From positions 62,001 through 126,000 of the forward strand of contig NZ_JAFCLN010000014.1 in NCBI RefSeq assembly GCF_018129385.1: 64,000 bases of DNA, in the 5' to 3' direction. The first letter of the stretch is position 1. Each line of letters opens with the position of its first letter. Below, piece after piece: positions 41,602-50,244 of the stretch. The position numbers were made by a program, and so were the translations under genes. The stretch is from Bradyrhizobium lablabi (GTDB lineage Bacteria > Pseudomonadota > Alphaproteobacteria > Rhizobiales > Xanthobacteraceae). The notes beneath the pieces are model-generated. The model saw nothing but the letters and a program-made list of their open reading frames with translations, was not told the DNA's origin and ran no database searches.

Positions 41602-42975
41602 TCACACCGCCTTCACCCTCACCCGCAAGCCATCGCGCGGCTTGGGGATCGGCCACATCTGCCATTTCGGCTGATAGCCAGGCTCCAGCGACACCTCGAG
41701 ATTCTGCAAAAAGTGCCGCGCAAAAGTCTTTGCCTGCATGTAGGCAAAATGCAGCCCGAGGCACATATGCGCGCCGCCGCTGAACGGCACCCAGGCAAAG
41801 CGGTGGCGGCCCCGCTGGGCGTCCTCGGTGAAGCGCAGCGGATCGAATTTTTCCGGATCGGGCCAGATATCCGGCATGTGATGCGTGTAGAGCGGATTGA
41901 CGCCGAACATGGTGCCGGCCGGAATATCGAACCCCTTGAAGGTGAAGTCGCGCACCGCGCGGCGCGGGATCGAGGGCACCGGCGGCTTCTTGCGCAGCGC
42001 TTCCTTGAACGCCATTTCCGACAACGGCATCTTTTCCAGCATGTCGAAGCTGGTCGGATCGCCGGCGTCGATGCCGAGGCCGGTGACTTCGGCGCGCAGC
42101 CTTTGCTGCCACTCCGGATGTGCCGCGAGCTCGCCGATGAAGTTGGTCAGCGACGAGGTCAGCGTGTCGTGCGCGGCGAGCATCAGGAAGCTCATGTGAT
42201 CGATGACGTCTGGCGTCGAGAGCAGCGCGCCGTCCTCGAGGGTCGCCTGGCATAGTTGCGAGAACAGGTCGTCCCCGCCGCCGCGGGCGCGGCGGATCGG
42301 GATCTGCTCGGAGAAATAGGCGACGATGCGCTTGCGGCCCTTCACGCCGCGCGCCATCTGCGTGCCGGGCAGGGGCGTGCGGATCGGGGCGACGGAAGCC
42401 GCCACCATATCGATGAATGCCTGGGTGAGCTCGTCCATTTGCGGGCCGAGACCGGTGCCGAGGAACGAGGTCGCCGCAAGGTCGAGCGTGAGCTGCTTCA
42501 TGGCCGGATACAGCAGCATCTCGCCCGGTTTCGCCTTCCACTGCCTGACGCGTGCGGAGATGCCGCGGTCCATATCGGCCAGATAGGACTTCATCGGTCC
42601 CGACTTGAATGCCACCGACAGCGCGCGGCGGTGCAGGCGGTGCTCGTCGAAATCGAGCAGCATCAAGCCGCGTGGAAACAGCAGGTCCAGGATGCTGCCC
42701 CAGCCGTGCTTCGAGGAGAACAGCTTTTGCTGGTCGAACAGCACCAGCTCGTTGGCTTCCGGGCCGAGCGCGCTGACACTGGTTTCGCCGAGCACGCGGC
42801 TGCGATAGACCGGTCCGTACTTCGCGGCCATCCGCTCGACCTCGCCCTTGGGGTCGGCCAGAACCTGAAGCGTGCGGCCGATGAACGGCCAGCCCTCATC
42901 GCCGGGGATATGCCGCAGTGAGCTGGGCTTGGGAGGAAAGGCGAAAGCGGGAGAAGCGACATTCTGCATCGACAT
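41602..42975 (-). CDS. Cytochrome P450
   Basis: The 457-residue product has all main P450 marks: the I-helix motif AAHDTLTSS near residue 255, the K-helix EALR, and the haem loop FSGGAHMCLG with the Cys ligand near 395. The pattern is close to the bacterial CYP class that acts on lipids or terpenoids, but the substrate cannot be named. I use the ATG at 42975, which has GGAGC 12 bases upstream. A second ATG at 42969 is possible. No ferredoxin gene is adjacent. Confidence 0.93.
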   Translation of the reverse strand: MSMQNVASPAFAFPPKPSSLRHIPGDEGWPFIGRTLQVLADPKGEVERMAAKYGPVYRSRVLGETSVSALGPEANELVLFDQQKLFSSKHGWGSILDLLFPRGLMLLDFDEHRLHRRALSVAFKSGPMKSYLADMDRGISARVRQWKAKPGEMLLYPAMKQLTLDLAATSFLGTGLGPQMDELTQAFIDMVAASVAPIRTPLPGTQMARGVKGRKRIVAYFSEQIPIRRARGGGDDLFSQLCQATLEDGALLSTPDVIDHMSFLMLAAHDTLTSSLTNFIGELAAHPEWQQRLRAEVTGLGIDAGDPTSFDMLEKMPLSEMAFKEALRKKPPVPSIPRRAVRDFTFKGFDIPAGTMFGVNPLYTHHMPDIWPDPEKFDPLRFTEDAQRGRHRFAWVPFSGGAHMCLGLHFAYMQAKTFARHFLQNLEVSLEPGYQPKWQMWPIPKPRDGLRVRVKAV

Positions 42976-43159
42976 CGCGATTTGCTCCGTCCGTAGCCGA
43001 AAGCGGAAAAATAGCGCGCCGCGTCGCCGCTGCAAAGAGTCCGCGGGCGGAGCAAATCGCGCCACAAAGTCGCGCGGCCATGCTACGTTCGCGCAAAGGC
43101 ACGACATGCAGTAGAAGCCGACAGGGACTGAATTACGGCAAAATACCCGGCTCCTGCCT

Positions 43160-43236
43160 GCTTTCGAGACCGCGAAGCTGTTGCACTTCTCGTTTCCTCA
43201 AGCGCTGCCGGCGCTGGCCGACGAGGTGACCGAATG
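43160..43236 (+). pseudogene. 3' scrap of an ABC substrate-binding protein gene
   Basis: Just before the gene at 43234 the plus strand reads LPALADEVTE and stop, very like the C-terminus of the intact copy (LFSRADEVIE and stop at 44226). The TGA overlaps the next ATG as ATGA. This suggests that an upstream paralogue was deleted down to its last codons. Confidence 0.5.
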
Positions 43237-44226
43237 AGGCGGCGTGAATTCATTGCCGGGTTAGGGGCGGCCATCGCGCTGCCGGTTGCGGTGAAGGCGC
43301 AACAATCTGCCGGCGTCATGCGCATCGGTGTCCTCATGGGGATTGCGGATGACGCGGTGGGCCAGAGCCGAACGGCGTCGCTGCGCGAGGGGATGCAAAC
43401 GCTCGGCTGGAAGGAAGGAGTCAACACGGAATATCACGTACGCTGGGCCGAAGGCGATGTCGACCGCGCAAAACGGTTTGCCGCGGAACTGGTCGCGCTT
43501 AGACCCTTGGTCATCGTCGCGAACAGCGCGCCGGCAACATTGGCTCTGAAAGAGGCGACCAAATCCATTCCCATCGTGTTCGTTCAGGTCAACGATCCGG
43601 TGGGACAAGGTCTCGTGGAAAGCCTGGCCAATCCCGGAGGGAACGTGACCGGTTTCCTGAATTTCGAGCCGGCGATCGCCGGAAAATGGCTCGAGCTGTT
43701 GAAGGAAATTGCACCTCGCCTCACCAGGGTCGGCGTGTTGTACAGTCAAGCCTCGGCTTCGCGAGGCGGAGGCGGAAGAGTCCATCTCTCGGTCCTGCAA
43801 GAGGCTTCTCCGCGCCTTGGCATCGAGCTGATGCCGATCGCGCTGACCGATGCTTCAGACATCGCTCCCGCTATCGGTCGATTCACAACCGACTTCAGCG
43901 GGCTGATCGTCCTTCCCGACGTCTTCAACACGGTCAACCGGGCCGTGATCATCGAGGCCGCGGCTGCGCATCGTATCCCGACGATCTACCCATACCGCTA
44001 CTTTGTCGCGGATGGCGGCTTCGTCTCCTATGGAGTCGAGATCAACGATCTTTACCGAAGGGCCGCAAGCTATGTCGATCGGCTGCTCAGAGGCGAGAAA
44101 CCTGATCGGCTGCCGGTGCAAGCTCCAACCAAGTTACAACTGGTGTTGAACGCGAAGACTTTGAAAGCACTCGGCCTCGATCTGCCGCCCATGCTGTTCA
44201 GCCGCGCGGATGAAGTGATCGAATGA
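43234..44226 (+). CDS. ABC transporter substrate-binding protein (COG2984 type)
   Basis: The 330-residue product has a twin-arginine-like signal (RRREFIAGLGAAIALPVAV, cleaved near KAQQ) and a periplasmic-binding fold of the ABC_sub_bind family: MRIGVLMG, AELVALRPLVIVANSAPATL, IPIVFVQVNDPVGQGLVESL, NPGGNVTGFLNFE and IPTIYPYRYFVADGGFVSYG. Orphan members with no permease nearby are very numerous in Bradyrhizobium. The ligand is unknown. The start overlaps the scrap of an earlier copy. Confidence 0.9.
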   Translation: MRRREFIAGLGAAIALPVAVKAQQSAGVMRIGVLMGIADDAVGQSRTASLREGMQTLGWKEGVNTEYHVRWAEGDVDRAKRFAAELVALRPLVIVANSAPATLALKEATKSIPIVFVQVNDPVGQGLVESLANPGGNVTGFLNFEPAIAGKWLELLKEIAPRLTRVGVLYSQASASRGGGGRVHLSVLQEASPRLGIELMPIALTDASDIAPAIGRFTTDFSGLIVLPDVFNTVNRAVIIEAAAAHRIPTIYPYRYFVADGGFVSYGVEINDLYRRAASYVDRLLRGEKPDRLPVQAPTKLQLVLNAKTLKALGLDLPPMLFSRADEVIE

Positions 44227-44256
44227 GGCGGCGCGGCAATCCGGGCCGCCTCATTC
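44221..44256. terminator. Perfect 12-base-pair hairpin between convergent genes
   Basis: GAATGAGGCGGC (44221..44232) and GCCGCCTCATTC (44245..44256) form a perfect stem with a 12-base loop. It covers the stop of the substrate-binding gene and ends two bases before the stop of the convergent oxidoreductase gene. There is no T run; it may act as a two-way terminator. Confidence 0.55.
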
Positions 44257-44257
44257 G

Positions 44258-45499
44258 TTACGCCTTCCGCTTCGCGGCTTCCTTCTGTAGATCCGGCGCA
44301 TTCACCGCGGGGATCGCGATACGGCCGGGGCCGGTCTGCTGAAGCGCGGCGGCGGCCTTTTCGTTCTCCATGATCTTGGCCATCACGGCCTGGCCCGCGC
44401 GCTCGAACACCGCGCGGTTCTCGATCACGAACTTCTGCGACTCGCGCAGTTTTGTGATGTAGCCGTTAATCTCGGGGATCACGTAGCGCGCTACCATGTC
44501 CCAGCTCCGGCGGGTGTTTTCCGGATTGGCCCAGTCATGCACGAAGCCGACGATGGTGCCGACGCCGCCGGACACATCCACCAGGTTCTTGATCGTTTTC
44601 ACGAGATCATCCGGCGTACCGATGGTGGAGGCGGCGCCCTCGACAAACGCGGTCTTGTCCACGGCATCATCTGGCGAGGAGAAGGCCGCCAGCCCCGGCC
44701 GCTGCAAGGTGCCGACATTATATTCGTTGTGCCAGCGCATCAGCCCGGCGCCGGCCTCGCGCCGCGCCTGCTCGCGGGTCTCGGCGATGTGCCAGGACAG
44801 CAGCACGCGCCAGTTGGAACGGCTCACGGTGGTGCCGGCCTTTTTCGCGGCGTCCTCGGCGAACTGCCATTGCTGCGGCAGCGCCATCAGGCCCTGCGTC
44901 GACATCGAGCCGAGCGAGATGATGCCGATGCCGTATTTGCCGGCCAGCGTCATGCCCGACGGCGAGATCTGCGAGGCCACCACGAACGGCATGTCTTCCT
45001 GAAGGGGAAGGATTTGCAAGGCCGCATCGTTCATCACGAACCAGTCGCTCTTGGCGGTGACGCGCTCACCGTTGAACAGGCGGCGGATGATCGCGATCGC
45101 CTCGTCCTGGCGGTCGCGCTGCGTCATCGGGTCGATGCCGAGCGTATGCGCGTCGGACGCGAGCGCGCCGGGACCGGAGCCGAAAATCGCCCGGCCGCCG
45201 GTCATGTGGTCGAGCTGCACCATGCGCTGGGCGACGTTGAAGGGATGGTGATAGGGCAGCGAGATCACGCCGGTGCCGAGCTTGATGCGCTTGGTGCGCT
45301 CGCCGGCGGCGGCCAGAAACATCTCCGGCGAGGCGATCATTTCCCAGCCCGAGGAATGATGCTCGCCGCACCAGAATTCGTCATAGCCGAGGTCATCGAT
45401 CTGCTGGACGAAGTCGAGGTCCCTGCGGAATTGCAGCATCGGATGCTCGCCGATCGGGTGATGCGGGGCGAGGAAGGCTCCGAACTTCAGGCGCGCCAT
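44258..45499 (-). CDS. LLM-class flavin-dependent oxidoreductase
   Basis: The 413-residue product is a luciferase-like enzyme: LKFGAFLAPHHPIGEHPMLQ at the start, then IDDLGYDEFWCGEHHSSGWE, LGTGVISLPYHHPFNVAQRM, and MTGGRAIFGSGPG. This fits the limonene-monooxygenase-like branch, which needs FMNH2 from a separate reductase. The start is an ATG at 45499, with GGGAG 9 bases upstream. No reductase gene is adjacent. It differs from the SsuD-like enzyme at 28583. Confidence 0.9.
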   Translation of the reverse strand: MARLKFGAFLAPHHPIGEHPMLQFRRDLDFVQQIDDLGYDEFWCGEHHSSGWEMIASPEMFLAAAGERTKRIKLGTGVISLPYHHPFNVAQRMVQLDHMTGGRAIFGSGPGALASDAHTLGIDPMTQRDRQDEAIAIIRRLFNGERVTAKSDWFVMNDAALQILPLQEDMPFVVASQISPSGMTLAGKYGIGIISLGSMSTQGLMALPQQWQFAEDAAKKAGTTVSRSNWRVLLSWHIAETREQARREAGAGLMRWHNEYNVGTLQRPGLAAFSSPDDAVDKTAFVEGAASTIGTPDDLVKTIKNLVDVSGGVGTIVGFVHDWANPENTRRSWDMVARYVIPEINGYITKLRESQKFVIENRAVFERAGQAVMAKIMENEKAAAALQQTGPGRIAIPAVNAPDLQKEAAKRKA

Positions 45500-45794
45500 T
45501 GTGTTTTTCTCCCGAATTCTCTTGTTTCTCGGATCACGCCGAGCTTTTCGGAGCCCAAGCTACGGGGCGGCGCACGCCATGGCAATCGCGCAAAACCGCC
45601 GATGCCGCATGTTTGTCGTGCAAGACGGCCGGCATGCCGTCTCCCGGAAATCTTGCAATGAGCGGTCCCGCGCTTGCGCGCCGGAGCGGGTTCATCTCTT
45701 TATGGTTGGAGACGCGTCAGATCTTCCTTCTCCGTCCGTGCGGCGCATGAAAAGCAGCGTTTGAACCCGGTTGGCGCATGCGGTAGACGACGCC
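45500..45794. other. Divergent intergenic stretch
   Basis: This 295-base stretch should hold promoters for the oxidoreductase to the left and the membrane protein to the right. Open frames inside it read like shadows. No clear promoter motif was recognised. Confidence 0.4.
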
Positions 45795-47423
45795 ATGAAA
45801 TATTTTCCGGATCAAGACGCCGACGGGATATGGGCAAGATATGGCGTGGCGGTGCTCCCGCTGGCCTATCTCGCCATCGCGCTGGTCCATTCGGCGAATT
45901 CGGCGCCGTGGGGCCTCCAGGTCGACCCTGAATCCGCTTACATGATGAACGGCATCGCCTGGGCGGCGGGCTACGGCATGATGCTTAATGCTCACCCCGG
46001 CACGACCACGATCCTGCTGAGCGGTCTGGTCACCAAGATCGGCGCGTTTCTCGCTGGCCAACCTGATGTCGCCGAGTTCGGACTGCGGCATTACGATGCG
46101 CTGATTTATGCCTCGCGTGCGGCTCAAATCGTCCTGATGGCCGGTGCGCTGCTCGCCGGCGGCATCATCGTTCGGCGGGCGACGCGAAGCACGATCGCGG
46201 CTGCGTTCTTCCAGTGCGCGCCGTTTGTCAGTTCGGATGCCCTGCATCTCGGCGCCATGCTGACGACGGAAAGCCTGCTTGTGACGTCCGCGGTGTTCGG
46301 CATGGCGCTGGTGCTCAAGGCCGCGCTCGACAAAGAGCCGCCTACGGCTGCGCTCGGTCTGGCGCAGGGCTTGGTATTCGCGGTCGGCCTTTCGTCAAAA
46401 TACCTGTACGCGCCGATGGCGCTTCTCAGTGTGGCGCTGCTGCGCAACTGGCGTGCCTATGCGGCGGCAACTATTGTCGGCGTATTCGCGTTCTTTGCGA
46501 TCAATCGAATTTTCAATCCACTGGTCTTCACCAGCGGGTTCCGCTGGCTCGTCAGCCTCGCGACCCACAAGGGAATTTACGGAGACGGCGAGGCGGGCTT
46601 CATCGACTTCAGCCTGTTCTGGCCGAATATGGCCGAGATCATCGTTTCGGGCCCGGTGGTTTTCGCGGCGTTCGCCGCGGGTGCGTGCCTCGGATTGCTG
46701 CGGATATGGCGCACGCGCCATTACCTCGATCCGGTCAGCCTCACGCTTCTGGCCTTGTTCGCCGCCTACGGCGCTCAAGCCGTGGCAACGGCGAAGCATT
46801 TTCATCTGTACTATATGCTCGCCTCCTGGGTGCTGACCGGCGGCGTGCTCGTGCTCGCCGTCATCCAATCCAGGCGGCTGTGGCCGGCCCGTTCACCGTA
46901 CCTCGCCTCCGGCATCGCCGGGCTCGCCTGTATCGTGATGGTCGCGAGCACGCTGAACACTGTCCGGCGTCAGGCGATCAACGTGATCGCGGCCAACCAG
47001 GTTGGAGCCCGGTTGTCGAAAGCGATTGTTGCGGCCGGCCCCACTTGCGCCAACGTCTCGCGACTGTTCGTGCGCGCCCCGGAAAACCTGCTCAACTTCG
47101 GCGGCGACTTTACATTTGGCACGAAGGAGCTCGTGGACCGCTTCTCCAATGCCTATCAGCGCATCTACACGACGCCGCTGCTGGACCACAATTTCTACCG
47201 CAACGAGCTTCTCAAGAATTTCCGGGTTACGGACTACCAAAAGCTGGCGGCAGAGTATCCTTGCATCGTGGTACGGACTCTCGCCGAGTTCGACGCCAAG
47301 ACATCGATTGGCCTGTTCGAACTGAAGCCCGAGCATTGCAAGGTCGGGGATATCAACGTCTATACGGTCGGCATCGCCTGCGAAAAGATCAAGGCGAGCT
47401 ACGCGAGCACGGCTCCGGAGTAG
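45795..47423 (+). CDS. Polytopic membrane protein, glycosyltransferase-like
   Basis: The 542-residue product has about ten hydrophobic helices in residues 15-395, and a soluble C-terminal part of some 140 residues with ANVSRLFVRAPENLLNFGGD and LLDHNFYRNELLKNF. The layout resembles GT-C membrane glycosyltransferases or O-antigen-related proteins, but I see no convincing catalytic motif. The ATG at 45795 is chosen over an in-frame TTG at 45771. An acyltransferase gene follows 79 bases later on the same strand, which suggests a shared role in surface polysaccharide. Confidence 0.65.
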   Translation: MKYFPDQDADGIWARYGVAVLPLAYLAIALVHSANSAPWGLQVDPESAYMMNGIAWAAGYGMMLNAHPGTTTILLSGLVTKIGAFLAGQPDVAEFGLRHYDALIYASRAAQIVLMAGALLAGGIIVRRATRSTIAAAFFQCAPFVSSDALHLGAMLTTESLLVTSAVFGMALVLKAALDKEPPTAALGLAQGLVFAVGLSSKYLYAPMALLSVALLRNWRAYAAATIVGVFAFFAINRIFNPLVFTSGFRWLVSLATHKGIYGDGEAGFIDFSLFWPNMAEIIVSGPVVFAAFAAGACLGLLRIWRTRHYLDPVSLTLLALFAAYGAQAVATAKHFHLYYMLASWVLTGGVLVLAVIQSRRLWPARSPYLASGIAGLACIVMVASTLNTVRRQAINVIAANQVGARLSKAIVAAGPTCANVSRLFVRAPENLLNFGGDFTFGTKELVDRFSNAYQRIYTTPLLDHNFYRNELLKNFRVTDYQKLAAEYPCIVVRTLAEFDAKTSIGLFELKPEHCKVGDINVYTVGIACEKIKASYASTAPE

Positions 47424-47502
47424 GAGCCGCGTTGCGACCGGCCGGTTCACCGGCTAAGAAGGCCTCCGGCAGGCCTTTGCGGCTTCGCGGGAGAGACCGG
47501 GT

Positions 47503-48585
47503 TTGGGGACACTTCGCTTTCTGTTTGCATTCGCCGTGGTCGGGGCCCATGTCGGCCATCTCCCCTGGGCAATTCCGCTCGGCGGCGACACGGCGGTGCA
47601 GTCGTTCTACATCATCTCGGGCTTTCTGATCGCGCTGGTCTGGGACAACAAATATGCGGACCAGCCCAACGGTCTGTACCTGTTCTACACCAACCGCGCG
47701 GCGCGAATTTACTACCTCTATTGGATCGTGCTGGTGATCTCCATCCTGGTTGCGCTGGTCACCAAATACCTGACCAGGGATTACCCGGGGTTCTTCAGCA
47801 CTCCTCCGCGCGGATTGCTGGCCTATTCGATTTTCACCAACTTCTTCATCTTCGGATCGGCCGAAGCGCTGTGGCTGGGCTATGACGGCTCGCTGTACTT
47901 CACGATGGACTACAAGTCCTCGCCCTATCCGGTCTGGCGAACGATGACGCTCAGCCCGGCGTGGACGCTGGAACTCGAACTGCTTTTCTATCTTATCGCG
48001 CCGTTCCTGATACGCCGCAGCCTGCGCCTCCTGGTCGCGATCATTGCAGTATCGCTTGCCGCGCGGTTTGCCTGGTATGCGATCGGCTACGACACCGATC
48101 CGTGGACCTACCGGTTCTTTCCCTTCGAGATCGCCATGTTCCTTCTGGGCGTCGTGACCTATCGGGTCTCGCGGCTCATCGCGTGGAAACCGAACAGAGC
48201 GACCCTCTATGCGATGTTCGCGGCAGTGCTGGCAGCGGTTCTGTTTTATCCGTTGGGCGGATCGACGCGGCTGGTTTTTGTCTATCTGTTCGCATTCGCG
48301 GCGCTGCTCCCTTACATTTTCTCCCTGACCAGGACATGGAAGGTCGATCGCTTCCTCGCCGACATGTCGTTTCCGCTGTATCTGGTGCATTGGCCGGTGT
48401 GGCTTTTCATTCGCGACGTCACGCCGGCACCATGGCCGCAATATCCGGGGATCGTCCCGGCCGTCGCCTCGGTTGCTGCGGCGGCGCTGCTGGTTGTTTA
48501 CGTCGAGCGCCCGATCGAGCGCTGGCGGCAGGCCAGAATCACTTCCACTGCGAATGCGCCGGTGCCGGCGGGCGCCGTCGGCTGA
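47503..48585 (+). CDS. Acyltransferase 3 family protein (OafA-like), TTG start
   Basis: The 360-residue product is a membrane acyltransferase with about ten helices. It starts GTLRFLFAFAVVGAHVGHL (catalytic His), then VQSFYIISGFLIALVWDN, LFYTNRAARIYYLYWIVL, WTLELELLFYLIAPFL and SFPLYLVHWPVWLF. There is no SGNH tail, so it differs from the copy at 13297. The start is a TTG at 47503, supported by GGGAG nine bases upstream. It may acylate a surface polysaccharide, in keeping with the upstream membrane gene. Confidence 0.88.
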   Translation: MGTLRFLFAFAVVGAHVGHLPWAIPLGGDTAVQSFYIISGFLIALVWDNKYADQPNGLYLFYTNRAARIYYLYWIVLVISILVALVTKYLTRDYPGFFSTPPRGLLAYSIFTNFFIFGSAEALWLGYDGSLYFTMDYKSSPYPVWRTMTLSPAWTLELELLFYLIAPFLIRRSLRLLVAIIAVSLAARFAWYAIGYDTDPWTYRFFPFEIAMFLLGVVTYRVSRLIAWKPNRATLYAMFAAVLAAVLFYPLGGSTRLVFVYLFAFAALLPYIFSLTRTWKVDRFLADMSFPLYLVHWPVWLFIRDVTPAPWPQYPGIVPAVASVAAAALLVVYVERPIERWRQARITSTANAPVPAGAVG

Positions 48586-48685
48586 TGCGAGCTTGACTGC
48601 ACGATCGCCTGGGCCCGGACGACGGAACGTTCGACCAGGCGAAATTCGCAGGGATGCAGCCATGTAATACCGAATAGCCACGGCC

Positions 48686-50077
48686 CTACCTGCTCATCCT
48701 GTTCCACGCATCGAGGCCGGCGATCTTGTAGGCTTCCGCCAGCGTCGGATAGTTGAACGTGTTCTGGATGAAATAGTCGATCGTGCCTTTCAGGTTCAGC
48801 ACGGCTTGGCCGATATGGATCAATTCGGTGGCGCCTTCGCCTAGAATATGCACGCCGAGCAGCCGCCGCGTCTTGGTCGAAAAGATCATCTTCATCATGC
48901 CGCTGTTCAGTCCCATGATGTGGCCGCGCGAGGTCTCGCGGAATCGCGCCACGCCGACTTCATAGGGAATACCGCGGCTGCGCACTTCCTCTTCGGTGAG
49001 GCCCGTGGTCGAAATTTCCGGCACCGAGTAGATCCCGTACGGATAGAATTCCGGCGGCGCCAGGTGTTCGATCCCGAGCGCATGGCACGCCGCCACGCGG
49101 CCCTGCTCCATCGAGGTGGAAGCAAGGCTCGGGTGTCCGATCACGTCGCCCGCGGCATAGATATGCGGCACGCAGGTTTGCAGCGTCACCGGATCGACCG
49201 TGATGCGTCCGCGGTGATCGACCGTGATGCCGGCCGCATCGAGGTTGAGCCGGTCGGTGGCGCCGACACGGCCGGCGGCGAATAGCAGTATCTCCGTCAC
49301 CACCACGCGGCCGTCCGCGAGCCTGATCTGGATCGCTCCGCTGGCGGTGTGCTCGATCGACGTGACCGCGGAGCCGAGCCGCACCGCGACGTTGCGGTCG
49401 CGCAGCTCATGCATGAACTCCTCGATCAGTTCCTTGTCGATGAAGTCGAGGAAGCTCGGCCGCGGCTCGATCAGGGTCACGGCGACATCGAGCGCGGAGA
49501 AGATGGTGGCGTATTCGACGCCGATCACGCCCGCGCCGATCACGGCGAGGCTGCGCGGCAGCTTCGGCAGGTCGATGATCTCGTCGCTGTCGAACACCGT
49601 CTTGCCGTCGAACGGGACATAGCCGGGGCGGAACGGCTTTGTGCCGCAAGCGATCAGAATGTTCGCTGCGGTGACCAGCTTGGTCTCGCCGGGCGCCGAG
49701 GTGATTTCGATCTGGTTCGGCCCGGCAAAGCGCGCTTCGCCAGCGGCGGTGCGCACCAGGTTGCGGCTGAACTGATGCTCCAGCACCTCGACCTCGTGGT
49801 CGAGCGTCTTTTGCAGCCGCATCATCAGGTCCGTGGCTGCGATCTCCTGCTTCACCCGGTAGGAGCGGCCGTAAAAGCCGCGTTCGCGCCAGCCCGACAG
49901 GTTGAGCACGGTTTCGCGCAGCGTCTTGGAGGGGATGGTGCCGGTGTGGACTGACACGCCGCCGACCCGCCGGCCTTTCTCCACCACCAGCACCGATTTG
50001 CCGAGCTTTGCGAATTGTATCGCGGCCCGGCGCCCCGAAGGGCCGGAGCCGATCACCAGCATGTCGTAGTCGTACAT
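48686..50077 (-). CDS. sthA: Soluble pyridine nucleotide transhydrogenase SthA
   Basis: The 463-residue product belongs to the flavoprotein disulphide reductase family (E. coli SthA has 466 residues). It has the FAD motif VIGSGPSGRRAAIQFAKLG, then GGVSVHTGTIPSKTLRE, which replaces the CxxxxC redox site by residues without Cys, as in SthA. The NAD motif is VIGAGVIGVEYATIF, and HIYAAGDVIGHPSLAS is the second FAD motif. It should move electrons between NADPH and NAD+ in the cytoplasm. I use the ATG at 50077, just before YDYDMLVIGSG. It is divergent from the exporter gene. Confidence 0.93.
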   Translation of the reverse strand: MYDYDMLVIGSGPSGRRAAIQFAKLGKSVLVVEKGRRVGGVSVHTGTIPSKTLRETVLNLSGWRERGFYGRSYRVKQEIAATDLMMRLQKTLDHEVEVLEHQFSRNLVRTAAGEARFAGPNQIEITSAPGETKLVTAANILIACGTKPFRPGYVPFDGKTVFDSDEIIDLPKLPRSLAVIGAGVIGVEYATIFSALDVAVTLIEPRPSFLDFIDKELIEEFMHELRDRNVAVRLGSAVTSIEHTASGAIQIRLADGRVVVTEILLFAAGRVGATDRLNLDAAGITVDHRGRITVDPVTLQTCVPHIYAAGDVIGHPSLASTSMEQGRVAACHALGIEHLAPPEFYPYGIYSVPEISTTGLTEEEVRSRGIPYEVGVARFRETSRGHIMGLNSGMMKMIFSTKTRRLLGVHILGEGATELIHIGQAVLNLKGTIDYFIQNTFNYPTLAEAYKIAGLDAWNRMSR

Positions 50078-50244
50078 GGATAGTCCCGAACGCTCGAAGG
50101 TTCTGAAAATCAAGCTGCAAACCGGCCCGGATTGCCATGCAGCAATCGGGCCACAATACCGCGATCGCTTACCTCCGAGGTAATCGCCGGGATGACCGAA
50201 ATTCTTAAAGGTCGGATGCAACAGATTTCCGACAAGGCGCGCCC

